NCBI GenBank assembly: GCA_964371695.1
Contig: CAYJOG010000127.1
Location: 54 to 7,565, forward strand
DNA: 7,512 nt
Direction of reading: 5' to 3'
Origin: CAYJOG01 sp964371695 [NCBI: uncultured bacterium]
Lineage (GTDB): Bacteria; CAYJOG01
Position 1 is the first letter of the stretch; each line of letters begins with the position of its first letter. Shown in pieces: positions 1 to 5,500 of this stretch. The translations under genes were made by a program, and so were the position numbers. The notes below the pieces were generated by a model. The model did not search any database and was not told the DNA's origin. It saw only the letters and a program-made list of their open reading frames with translations.

Positions 1-13
1 TGGTGTGTGAATG

Positions 14-35
14 GCCGGGTTCAAAACGGCCCGGC
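14..35. other. GC-rich inverted repeat near the left edge
   Basis: GCCGGG (14-19) can pair with CCCGGC (30-35) over a 10-nt loop; an alternative pairing is GGCCG (13-17) with CGGCC (27-31). No T-run follows, so a classical terminator is not supported. It could be the tail of an upstream gene or another palindromic repeat. No start codon with a ribosome binding site and no family-like protein is visible in 1-66, and any upstream gene would be cut by the edge. Confidence 0.3.
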
Positions 36-66
36 GCATTATATTCGCGGCGGGCATCTGTTAACC

Positions 67-92
67 CCCTCTCCCATTTAATGGGGAGAGGG
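67..92 (+). repeat. CCCTCTCCC hairpin repeat, copy 1
   Basis: CCCTCTCCC (67-75) pairs with GGGAGAGGG (84-92) across an AT-rich loop. The right side continues GGTTGGGGTAATGGG, the asymmetric tail that gives this repeat an orientation. It is one of six copies of the same palindrome, all between genes. It resembles REP-type intergenic palindromes. Copy 1 directly abuts the two-hairpin element at 99-176, as copy 3 does with the second copy of that element. Confidence 0.85.
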
Positions 93-98
93 TTGGGG

Positions 99-176
99 TA
101 ATGGGCGCGGGTAGTCTTTTGGGGTTGCGGCAGCATGTTGATGCTGCCGGGTGCGCCCAGCGGCGCGGCAGCGCCG
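99..176 (-). repeat. 78-nt two-hairpin element, copy A (inverted)
   Basis: The reverse complement of 99-176 matches 4627-4704 at 70 of 78 positions with no gap. It contains two stem-loops: CGGCGC (161-166) with GCGCCG (171-176), and CGGCAGCAT (128-136) with ATGCTGCCG (141-149), a perfect 9-bp stem with a 4-nt loop. The element is non-coding as far as can be seen. It is probably a dispersed palindromic or MITE-like repeat. No transposase is present in the window. Confidence 0.85.
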
Positions 177-225
177 GGTCATTCAATAGCAAAAAACCAA
201 ACAAGGTATTTGTTCTTTGTCTTTG

Positions 226-246
226 CCACAGGCGAGACGCCCGTGG
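226..246. repeat. CAGGCG hairpin, copy 1
   Basis: CCACAGGCG (226-234) and CGCCCGTGG (238-246) pair at 8 of 9 positions around an AGA loop. The sequence after it (GGCTACTG, then TGCGCCGCT) resembles what follows the hairpin at 6829-6848 (CCCTACTTTG, then CGCGCCGCT). These look like two diverged copies of one short palindromic repeat. The rest of 177-330 holds an AAAAAACCAAA motif (191-201) and a TTTCGTGGGAATGACGG stretch (262-278), with no supportable gene. Confidence 0.55.
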
Positions 247-320
247 CTACTGCTGCGCCGCTTTCGTGGGAATGACGGCAGGGGGCATGTGGTGATTTTG
301 CTTGCCCAAAGGCCCGGCGC

Positions 321-359
321 ATGGTTTCATGGTTTCATGATTTCACGAAATCATGAAAC
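321..359. promoter_or_regulatory. Direct repeats and perfect 12-bp palindrome over the regulator start; candidate operator
   Basis: Three 8-nt direct repeats, ATGGTTTC (321-328), ATGGTTTC (329-336) and ATGATTTC (337-344), run into a perfect inverted repeat. The arm GTTTCATGATTT (332-343) is exactly complementary to 348-359, with loop CACG. The palindrome covers the probable start codon at 337. A GbsR/MarR dimer binds palindromic DNA, so this is an attractive autoregulatory operator. It would equally form an RNA hairpin masking the start. It may instead be another dispersed palindrome unrelated to regulation. Confidence 0.5.
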
Positions 360-930
360 GAGTCCGCCCCCCACCCCCGCCGCAGACCCCGCCCTGCTGG
401 ACCCTTACATCCGCGAAGCCTGCCTGACGGTGGGTGAAGTCATCGAGTTCTGGGGCTTCAAAAAGGACATGGGCATGGTGTGGTGTTTTCTCTATCTGCG
501 GGGCACGCCCGCCACGGCGGCCCAGGTGCGGGATTATTTCCAGATCAGCGCCGGGCAAACCAGCACGGTGCTGCGGGGGCTGGTGCAGTGGGGCGTGGTG
601 CGGCGCATCACGGCCATGGGGCGCGAGGCGGATCTGTTCGTGGCCGAAACGGACCTGTGGCGCATGATCAGCAAGGTGTGGCGCGAGCGGGAACTGGGGG
701 TGGTGCGCAAGGCCCGCACCGCGCTTGAAGAAGCACACCGGGGCGTGCAGGCTCTGCGAAAAAACAGCGGGCCAGACCAGCAGCGGGAGCTTAAAAGTGT
801 GGAGCGCCGCCTGGGCCAGCTCACCCGGCTTGCCAGCGACGGCGAACGCGCCGTGCGCACTTTTCTGGAACTGTCGCAACTGGATTTTCATTCGGTGGTG
901 CGTTTTCCGAAAGAAAAAAAGGAACCATGA
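337..930 (+). CDS. GbsR/MarR-family transcriptional regulator
   Basis: Predicted 197-aa cytoplasmic DNA-binding protein. The N-terminal part (about residues 17-60) has the family pattern of a helix ending in FWGF (38-41), followed by a glycine and a helix leading into the winged helix-turn-helix. Residues 57-105 look like the reading head: TAAQVRDYF, then SAGQTSTVLRGLVQWGVVRR, then the wing before DLWRMISKVWRERE, which is typical of GbsR proteins. The C-terminal 118-190 is charged and helical, likely a dimerisation coiled coil. The start is uncertain: ATG 337 is in frame but has no Shine-Dalgarno and sits inside a palindrome. GTG 292, with AGGGGG at 280-285, is an alternative, but the extra residues would just translate repeats. 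Known relatives include B. subtilis GbsR (choline-responsive repressor); the ligand here is unknown. Its position ahead of a polyprenyl and menaquinone cluster suggests, but does not prove, control of those genes. Confidence 0.85.
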   Translation: MISRNHETSPPPTPAADPALLDPYIREACLTVGEVIEFWGFKKDMGMVWCFLYLRGTPATAAQVRDYFQISAGQTSTVLRGLVQWGVVRRITAMGREADLFVAETDLWRMISKVWRERELGVVRKARTALEEAHRGVQALRKNSGPDQQRELKSVERRLGQLTRLASDGERAVRTFLELSQLDFHSVVRFPKEKKEP

Positions 931-1166
931 GCGCCACCGCCGCCATGCCCGCGCCGGTGCTGGCCCACCCCGCGCTAACTCGTCTTGTTTGTGGACCAAC
1001 GATGGGTCGTGGCCGCGCTGCAAAAGAACCTACCCTGTTTATATTTTCTGGTTCGCCGGTTTCATCCGTGAAACCTTGCGAACGACGCCGCACGGCTCAG
1101 CCCAACCCCAAAAAACGCCTGCTGCTGGTGGATGCTCATGTAAAGGAGGGTTTCGGCGAGCACTGA
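927..1166 (+). CDS. Doubtful 79-aa ORF or gene remnant, unknown function
   Basis: The ATG overlaps the regulator's stop codon (ATGA, 927-930). AAGGA lies at 919-923, only 3 nt from the start, so translation coupling is possible. The 79 residues match no family I recognise, have no clear domain, signal peptide or membrane helix, and the middle (about 980-1075) is richer in A+T and uses codons unlike the neighbours. The tail (RLLLVDAHVKEGF) reads more like a real protein. The ORF shares a reading frame with the polyprenyl synthase downstream and is separated from it by two in-frame TGA codons (1164, 1173). It could be a small regulator-linked gene, a decayed gene, or chance readthrough of an intergenic repeat. 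Confidence 0.3.
   Translation: MSATAAMPAPVLAHPALTRLVCGPTMGRGRAAKEPTLFIFSGSPVSSVKPCERRRTAQPNPKKRLLLVDAHVKEGFGEH
1051..1083. other. Strong 13-bp stem-loop between regulator and polyprenyl synthase
   Basis: GTTCGC (1051-1056) pairs with GCGAAC (1078-1083), and GGTTTCA (1058-1064) pairs with TGAAACC (1069-1075), around a TCCG loop. Only a C/TT internal bulge interrupts the stem. There is no T-run after it, so it is not a standard intrinsic terminator. Its GGTTTCA arm also occurs at 331-337 in the palindrome at the regulator start, so a shared binding site or repeat family is possible. It lies inside the doubtful ORF at 927-1166. Confidence 0.55.
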
Positions 1167-1229
1167 CCGCGCTGAACCGGCGGCGGGAACGGCCATCCAT
1201 GGCCTCCAGCCGCTGATGCCACTGAACCG

Positions 1230-2216
1230 TTGATACTCCTACAACATTATGAAACTTCCCTGGGTGTGGTGGCGCAGGACCTGAGCGCCGTGGCCCAGGT
1301 GTTGTCGCGCCGACTGACGGGGCCGGCGCAGCCCATCCCGCGGGGTGTGGCCCACCTGCTGGAGGGCGGCGGCAAGCGCCTGCGCCCGGCGCTGATGTGT
1401 CTGGTGCATCGCCTGTTTGATGCAGATCATCCGCAACTGGCCGAGGTGGCCGCCGTGGCCGAGATGATCCATGCCGCCACGCTGGCCCACGACGACGTGA
1501 TCGACGAGGCCGACCAGCGCCGCGCCGCGCCCACCCTGCGCCGGGTGATGGGCAACCATCGCGCCGTGCTGGTGGGGGATTATCTTTTTGCCCGCTGTTA
1601 TGGCCGCCTGAGCGACCTGGGGTTGCACCCGCTTTGCGCCGCCATGGCCATCACCATCGGCGAACTGGTGGAGGGCGAAATGTTGCAACTGGAACGCACC
1701 GGCGACCTGGGTTTTACGGTGGCGGAATATGAACAACTGGCGGCGATGAAGACCGGTTCGCTGTTTGGCTGGTCGGCCTATTGCGGGGCGTGGCTGGCGC
1801 AGCAGCCAGAGGAGATTTGCGGGGCGGCCCGCGATTTTGCCCGCCACGTGGGGGTGGCTTTTCAGGTGGCCGACGACCTGCTGGACACGCGCCAGACCAG
1901 CGGCAAGGATCTGCATCTGGACCTGCTGGAAGGCAAGATGACGCTGCCGGTGATTCTGGCGCTGGAAGAAGACCCCGCGCTGGCGCACCCCCTGATGGCG
2001 CTGATGCAGCCAGAGGCCGAAAACCCGCAGGAACGGGCTTTGCACCTGGCGCGTCTGGTGCGGGCCACGTCGGGCCAGGGTGTGCAGGCGGGGTGTCTCG
2101 CGCTGGCCCGGCAGCACCAGTCCCGCGCCCGCGCCCTGCTGGCGGACTGGCCGGCGGGCGAGGCCAAAAACGCGCTGAACGACTTTCTCGAATCCCTGAT
2201 CAAAAGGAATCACTGA
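1230..2216 (+). CDS. Long-chain trans-polyprenyl diphosphate synthase
   Basis: A 328-aa protein of the IspB/HepT/GerC3 type that condenses isopentenyl diphosphate units onto an allylic primer to make the all-trans side chain of a quinone. Visible motifs are GGGKRLRP (46-53), the first aspartate-rich motif DDVID (88-92), the PTLRRVMGNH and VLVGDYL region (101-118), the second aspartate-rich motif DDLLD (215-219), and a GKDLHLDLLEGKMTLP stretch (225-240). Ala83 and Thr84, upstream of the first motif, are small residues as in octaprenyl-type enzymes, which favours a long product; the exact length cannot be read. The start TTG 1230 is the only in-frame choice after the stop at 1173 that preserves the N-terminus; it has no obvious Shine-Dalgarno. 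mqnD begins 1 nt after the stop, so this gene is almost certainly co-transcribed with the menaquinone genes and supplies their prenyl chain. Confidence 0.93.
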   Translation: MILLQHYETSLGVVAQDLSAVAQVLSRRLTGPAQPIPRGVAHLLEGGGKRLRPALMCLVHRLFDADHPQLAEVAAVAEMIHAATLAHDDVIDEADQRRAAPTLRRVMGNHRAVLVGDYLFARCYGRLSDLGLHPLCAAMAITIGELVEGEMLQLERTGDLGFTVAEYEQLAAMKTGSLFGWSAYCGAWLAQQPEEICGAARDFARHVGVAFQVADDLLDTRQTSGKDLHLDLLEGKMTLPVILALEEDPALAHPLMALMQPEAENPQERALHLARLVRATSGQGVQAGCLALARQHQSRARALLADWPAGEAKNALNDFLESLIKRNH

Positions 2217-2217
2217 C

Positions 2218-3051
2218 ATGCATCTTTCCATCGCCCACAGCCCCGACGCCGACGACGCCTTCATGCACTACGCCATTGCCCGCGAACTGGTGGACCTGCG
2301 GGGCCTCACTTTTTCTCATGTGATGAAGGACATCCAGACGCTGAACGAGGCGGCCAAAATCCAGACTTACGACATCACCGCCATCAGCCTGCACGCCTAT
2401 CCCTATCTGCACGAAACCTACGCCCTGCTGCCCAGCGGTGCGAGCACCGGCGAGAAAGATTACGGCCCCTGCGTGGTGGCCCGCGAACCGCTGGCGCTGG
2501 CGGCGCTCAGCGGCAAAACCGTGGCCGCGCCGGGGCCGCTCACCAGCGCCTGGCTGGCGCTGCAAATGGCGGTGGAGGGCGTGACGCCGCTGTTCATGGC
2601 TTTTGACGAAATTGAAGAAGCGGTGGTGCGGGGCGAGGCCGACGTGGGCCTGCTCATTCACGAAGGCCAGCTCACGTTTGAACAGAAGGGCCTGTTTCTG
2701 GTGGCGAATCTGGGGACGTGGTGGTTTGACCGCACGGGCCTGCCCCTGCCGCTGGGGGGCAACGCCATCCGTCGGGAACTGGGCGAGGACGTGGCGCGCC
2801 GCGTGGCGGATGTGTACTGCGAAGGAGTGCGTTACGCCCTGGATCACAAGGACGAAGCGCTGGATTACGCCCTGGGTTTTGCCCGGGGTCTGGACCGCGA
2901 TCAGGCCGGTGCGTTTGTGGGCATGTACGTGAACGAACGCACCTGCCAGTGGGATGCAGCGGGCATGGAATCGGTGCGGCTGTTTTTGAAGGAAGCCGCC
3001 CTGCGCGGCCTGACGCCCCCCTGTGAGGTGACGTTTGCGGGCCTTTGCTGA
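2218..3051 (+). CDS. mqnD: 1,4-dihydroxy-6-naphthoate synthase MqnD
   Basis: A 277-aa enzyme of the futalosine pathway that converts cyclic dehypoxanthinyl futalosine to 1,4-dihydroxy-6-naphthoate, in the cytoplasm, using a periplasmic-binding-protein-like fold. It shows an HSPDADDAF start (7-15), DIQTLNEAA (38-46), a SLHAYPYL segment (57-64), and IHEGQLTF (147-154) whose His148 matches the catalytic histidine position of the family. LGTWWFDRTGLPLPLGG (165-181) is a strong family signature. Length is normal and no signal peptide is present. ATG 2218 has a good ribosome site, AAAAGGAA (2202-2209). The substrate loop reads SPDADDAF where the Thermus-type enzyme has SPCPNDTF, so it belongs to a variant subgroup. 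It follows the polyprenyl synthase by 1 nt and overlaps ubiD by 17 nt. Confidence 0.93.
   Translation: MHLSIAHSPDADDAFMHYAIARELVDLRGLTFSHVMKDIQTLNEAAKIQTYDITAISLHAYPYLHETYALLPSGASTGEKDYGPCVVAREPLALAALSGKTVAAPGPLTSAWLALQMAVEGVTPLFMAFDEIEEAVVRGEADVGLLIHEGQLTFEQKGLFLVANLGTWWFDRTGLPLPLGGNAIRRELGEDVARRVADVYCEGVRYALDHKDEALDYALGFARGLDRDQAGAFVGMYVNERTCQWDAAGMESVRLFLKEAALRGLTPPCEVTFAGLC
3025..3037 (+). promoter_or_regulatory. Ribosome binding site and TTG start of the ubiD-like gene, inside mqnD
   Basis: GAGGTG (3025-3030) lies 4 nt before TTG 3035, within the last codons of mqnD. The TTG start restores the N-terminal helix (ADTQEFVTALERAGELVRI) that family members have; the next candidate, GTG 3067, would delete half of it. 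The arrangement implies translational coupling to mqnD. Confidence 0.6.
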
Positions 3052-4513
3052 CACGCAGGAATTTGTGACCGCACTGGAAAGGGCAGGGGAACTGGTGCGC
3101 ATCCGGCGGCTGGTGTCGCCCTATCTGGAAATCACCGAAATCGCCGACCGGGTGATGAAGGCGGGCGGCCCGGCGCTGCTGTTTGAAAACGTGGACGGCA
3201 GCAGTTTTCCGGTGCTCATCAACGCCTATGGCAGCCTGCGGCGCATGGCCATGGCCCTGGGTGTGGAGGAACTGGATGACCTGGCCCGCCGCATCGAGGA
3301 CATGCTGGACGTTGACCCGCCCCGGCGGCTCATGGACAAACTCAAGCTGCTGCCCAAGGTGGCCCAGTTGCGCAAGTTCCCCCCCAAACTGGTGAGCCAC
3401 GCGCCCTGTCAGGAGGTGGTGTTGAGCGGTGAAGACGTGGACCTTGCGCGCCTGCCGGTGCTCACCTGCTGGCCGGATGACGGCGGGCCGTTCATCACCT
3501 TTGGCCAGGTGTTCACACAAAACCCCGCCACGGGCAAAACCAACGTGGGCATGTACCGCCTGCAGGTGATGGAAAAAAACGTCACGGGCATGCACATTCA
3601 CATGCACCACGACGGTGCGCGCAACGTGCGGGAATCGGGCGTTGCGCCGCTTGCCTGCGCCGTGGCTTTTGGCGGCCCCAGCGTGATGCCCTATGCCGCC
3701 ACCGCGCCCCTGCCGCCGGAAATCAGCGAGCTGTTGCTGGCGGGATTCATTCAGGGGGAAAACGTGCCGGTGGTGAAATGCAAAACCGTGCCGCTGGAGG
3801 TGCCCGCCACGGCGGAGATTGTGCTGGAAGGGTTCATCCGGCCTGATGACGTGCGCCGCGAAGGCCCCTTTGGGGACCACACCGGTTATTACTCGCTGGC
3901 GGATGATTTCCCCACCTTTCGCGTCACCGCCATCACGCACCGCCGGGGGGCGATTTATCCCACCACCATCGTGGGGCGGCCCCCCATGGAGGATTACTGG
4001 CTGGGCAAAGCCACCGAGCGCATTTTTTTGCCGCTGCTCAAAACCCAGATGCCCGAAGTGCGGGACATGAATCTGCCGCTGTTTGGCGTGTTCCACAACT
4101 TCCTGTTTCTGAGCATCAAAAAACAGTATCCCCACCACGCCCGCAAGGTGATGCACGCCGTGTGGGGCACGGGGCAGATGATGTTCAGCAAGTTCATTGT
4201 GGTGGTGGATGACGACGTGGATGTGCAGGACATGAACGAGGTGATGTTCCGCCTGGGGGCCAATGTGGATCCGAAGCGCGACGTGGTGATCACCGAAGGC
4301 CCCATCGATATTCTGGACCACGCCAGCGACCGCGTGGGCATCGGCGGCAAGATGGGTTTTGACGCCACACGCAAATGGCCCGGCGAGGGATTCCCCCGCG
4401 AGTGGCCCGAAGACCTGGTGATGGCCCCGGCGGTGAAGGAAATGGTGAACGGTTACTGGAGCGAACTGGGGCCGTGGTTTGCCGCCTTAAAAGCAAATGG
4501 GGTGCAGTCATGA
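3035..4513 (+). CDS. ubiD: UbiD-family prenyl-FMN decarboxylase, probably menaquinone-specific
   Basis: A 492-aa decarboxylase. In futalosine-pathway bacteria a UbiD homologue (called MqnL in some literature) is assigned to removal of the carboxylate from the prenylated 6-naphthoate. Features are the N-terminal helix, WPDDGGPFITFGQVF (146-160), the cofactor-binding stretch TNVGMYRLQV (169-178), HIHMHHDGARN (187-197), EGPFGDHTGYYS (277-288) and a C-terminal GIGGKMGFDATRKW region (435-448). Arg175, Glu277 and Asp282 fit the Arg-Glu-Glu/Asp catalytic network known for this family. Length is full. It starts at TTG inside mqnD and is followed by a 339-nt repeat-filled spacer. The UbiX homologue needed to make its prenylated FMN is the next gene. 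Substrate is inferred from context; a generic aromatic decarboxylase cannot be excluded by sequence alone. Confidence 0.92.
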   Translation: MRAFADTQEFVTALERAGELVRIRRLVSPYLEITEIADRVMKAGGPALLFENVDGSSFPVLINAYGSLRRMAMALGVEELDDLARRIEDMLDVDPPRRLMDKLKLLPKVAQLRKFPPKLVSHAPCQEVVLSGEDVDLARLPVLTCWPDDGGPFITFGQVFTQNPATGKTNVGMYRLQVMEKNVTGMHIHMHHDGARNVRESGVAPLACAVAFGGPSVMPYAATAPLPPEISELLLAGFIQGENVPVVKCKTVPLEVPATAEIVLEGFIRPDDVRREGPFGDHTGYYSLADDFPTFRVTAITHRRGAIYPTTIVGRPPMEDYWLGKATERIFLPLLKTQMPEVRDMNLPLFGVFHNFLFLSIKKQYPHHARKVMHAVWGTGQMMFSKFIVVVDDDVDVQDMNEVMFRLGANVDPKRDVVITEGPIDILDHASDRVGIGGKMGFDATRKWPGEGFPREWPEDLVMAPAVKEMVNGYWSELGPWFAALKANGVQS

Positions 4514-4530
4514 AATTTTCTAGAAATTTC
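4512..4530. other. AT-rich palindrome overlapping the ubiD stop
   Basis: GAAATTT (4512-4518) and AAATTTC (4524-4530) are complementary arms around TCTAG; the first arm starts inside the TGA stop (4511-4513). It is AT-only apart from its ends, unlike the GC-rich neighbours, and is followed at once by the CCCTCTCCC hairpin at 4534. It lacks the GC stem of a terminator. The tandem of two stems could still help end transcription or protect the 3' end of the mRNA. Confidence 0.45.
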
Positions 4531-4533
4531 GCC

Positions 4534-4556
4534 CCCTCTCCCCTTGAGGGAGAGGG
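4534..4556 (+). repeat. CCCTCTCCC hairpin repeat, copy 2
   Basis: CCCTCTCCC (4534-4542) pairs with GGGAGAGGG (4548-4556), followed by the oriented tail TTGGGGTGAGGGG (4557-4569) and then an A-rich stretch with AAAAAACCAAA (4583-4593). It opens the 4514-4852 spacer directly after ubiD. The same tail, with small changes, follows copies 1 and 5. Confidence 0.85.
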
Positions 4557-4626
4557 TTGGGGTGAGGGGTTTTTCAAAAGAAAAAAAACCAAACAGATGT
4601 TTTTATTTTTTGTTCATGTTTGGCCT

Positions 4627-4704
4627 CGGCACTGTCGTGCCGCTGGGCGCGCCCGGCAGCATCAATATGCTGCCGCAACCTCAAAAAACCACCCGCGCCC
4701 ATTA
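4627..4704 (+). repeat. 78-nt two-hairpin element, copy B
   Basis: Inverted partner of 99-176 (70 of 78 identical). Stems are CGGCAC (4627-4632) with GTGCCG (4637-4642), and CGGCAGCAT (4654-4662) with ATGCTGCCG (4667-4675). Of the eight differences between the copies, two form a compensated base pair (4631 and 4638, A-T here, G-C in copy A), two lie in loops, and four lie outside the stems; none breaks a stem. The right side continues into a small hairpin, GGCGC (4708-4712) with GCGCC (4716-4720), absent from copy A, and then into CCCTCTCCCC copy 3. Confidence 0.85.
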
Positions 4705-4721
4705 CCCGGCGCTTCGCGCCG

Positions 4722-4746
4722 CCCTCTCCCCATAAAGGGGAGAGGG
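4722..4746 (-). repeat. CCCTCTCCCC hairpin repeat, copy 3
   Basis: A perfect 10-bp stem, CCCTCTCCCC (4722-4731) with GGGGAGAGGG (4737-4746), loop ATAAA. Its asymmetric tail lies on the left (ATTACCCGG), so it is inverted relative to copy 2. It joins directly to the two-hairpin element copy B, mirroring copy 1 beside copy A. Confidence 0.85.
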
Positions 4747-4785
4747 GACTACGCGGCGTTTTTTATCACCCCACCATCAGGACCA

Positions 4786-4809
4786 CCCTCTCTCCATTGG
4801 GGGAGAGGG
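4786..4809 (-). repeat. CCCTCTCTCC hairpin repeat, copy 4
   Basis: CCCTCTCTCC (4786-4795) pairs with GGGGAGAGGG (4800-4809) through one T-G wobble, loop ATTG. The left side reads ATCACCCCACCATC (4765-4778), a diverged inverted tail. It is the last repeat before ubiX and ends 30 nt upstream of that gene's ribosome binding site. Between copies 3 and 4 I see only a T-run at 4759-4764. Confidence 0.75.
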
Positions 4810-4852
4810 AACGGTGCTGCATCTCTCAACTCTCTTTTGAAAGGAAACCGGC

Positions 4853-5500
4853 ATGTCCCGTAAAGCCGAATGGATTCTCTCGGTCACCGGCGCAAGCGGC
4901 ACGGTCTATGCCCGCCGCCTGCTGGAGGTGCTCACACAAAACGGCGTGGTGGTGCATCTGGTGATCAGCGAGGCCGCCGCCCGCGTGATGGCCGAAGAAG
5001 ACGGCTTCAGCATCAGCGCCGCCGCCCCGCAGGTGGAGCGCCTGGGTGCGGTGAACAGCGATCACGTCGTCACCTACAACCCCAAGGACATCGGCGCGGC
5101 CATCGCCAGCGGCAGTGTGCGGGTGGCGGGCAATGTGGTGGTTCCATGCAGCATGGCCACGCTGGGGGCCATCGCCACCGCCACGCCGCGCAACCTCATT
5201 CACCGGGCGGCGGACGTGACGCTGAAGGAGGGGCGGCGGTTGATTCTTGTGCCCCGCGAAACACCTCTGCACGCCCTGCATCTGGAGCACATGGCCACGC
5301 TGGCGCGGATGGGTGCGGCCATTGTGCCCGCCATGCCGGGGTTCTATCACCAGCCCCGGTGCATCGAAGACCTGGTGGACATGCTGGTGATGAAAATCAC
5401 CGACCAGATGGGCCTGCAACTGGACCTCGTGCCCCGCTGGAAAAGCCGGGCCGCTGAGAACTGGGACAACACCCTGCCCCAGGGGGCCGGGCGTGACTGA
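4853..5500 (+). CDS. ubiX: UbiX-family flavin prenyltransferase
   Basis: A 215-aa flavoprotein that joins a dimethylallyl group to FMN to make prenylated FMN, the cofactor of UbiD enzymes; the homologue paired with menaquinone UbiD is called MqnM in some literature. Motifs: the flavin-binding VTGASG (11-16), VPCSM (97-101), RAADVTLKE (118-126), LVPRETPLH (132-140) and PAMPGFYHQP (159-168). Lys125, Glu136 and Tyr165 correspond, at a constant offset of 4, to catalytic Lys129, Glu140 and Tyr169 described for Pseudomonas UbiX. The partner Arg185 position is Lys181 here, a conservative change. ATG 4853 is preceded by AAAGGA (4840-4845). The C-terminal tail (about 195-215) is longer and less conserved. 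It overlaps mqnE by 8 nt. The strong pairing with ubiD upstream supports the assignment. Confidence 0.93.
   Translation: MSRKAEWILSVTGASGTVYARRLLEVLTQNGVVVHLVISEAAARVMAEEDGFSISAAAPQVERLGAVNSDHVVTYNPKDIGAAIASGSVRVAGNVVVPCSMATLGAIATATPRNLIHRAADVTLKEGRRLILVPRETPLHALHLEHMATLARMGAAIVPAMPGFYHQPRCIEDLVDMLVMKITDQMGLQLDLVPRWKSRAAENWDNTLPQGAGRD
5481..5495 (+). promoter_or_regulatory. Ribosome binding site and GTG start of mqnE, inside ubiX
   Basis: AGGGGG (5481-5486) lies 6 nt before GTG 5493. The overlap with the ubiX stop (TGA 5498-5500) points to translational coupling, and the resulting N-terminus has normal length for the family. Confidence 0.6.

Noticed and set aside
217-336. Extending the regulator upstream to ATG 217
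   Set aside because: The extra 40 residues translate the hairpin and direct repeats and fit no GbsR N-terminus.
343-1023. Minus-strand ORF opposite the GbsR-like regulator
   Set aside because: The plus-strand protein has a coherent winged-helix pattern; the antisense product is low-complexity and domainless.
1058-1075. Intrinsic terminator after the regulator
   Set aside because: The stem is strong but followed by TTGCGAAC, which pairs into the outer stem, not by a T-run.
1239-2264. Minus-strand ORF of 341 codons opposite the polyprenyl synthase
   Set aside because: Antisense shadow of a gene with complete aspartate-rich motifs; His/Gln/Arg-rich composition with no domain.
2672-4321. Very long minus-strand ORF (549 codons) opposite mqnD and ubiD
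   Set aside because: It lies antisense to two clear enzyme genes, is rich in His, Pro, Arg and Gln as expected for a GC-rich shadow frame, and matches no family I recognise.
4580-4625. Sigma-70 promoter in the A/T-rich part of the ubiD-ubiX spacer
   Set aside because: A/T runs are present but no -35 and -10 pair with suitable spacing could be picked out with confidence.
4534-4809. CRISPR array from the repeated CCCTCTCCCC units
   Set aside because: Copies vary in loop and orientation, spacing is irregular, and no cas gene is present.
4375-4863. Plus-strand ORF crossing the end of ubiD and the spacer
   Set aside because: Its codons are the ubiD gene in another frame followed by palindromic repeats; no family resemblance.
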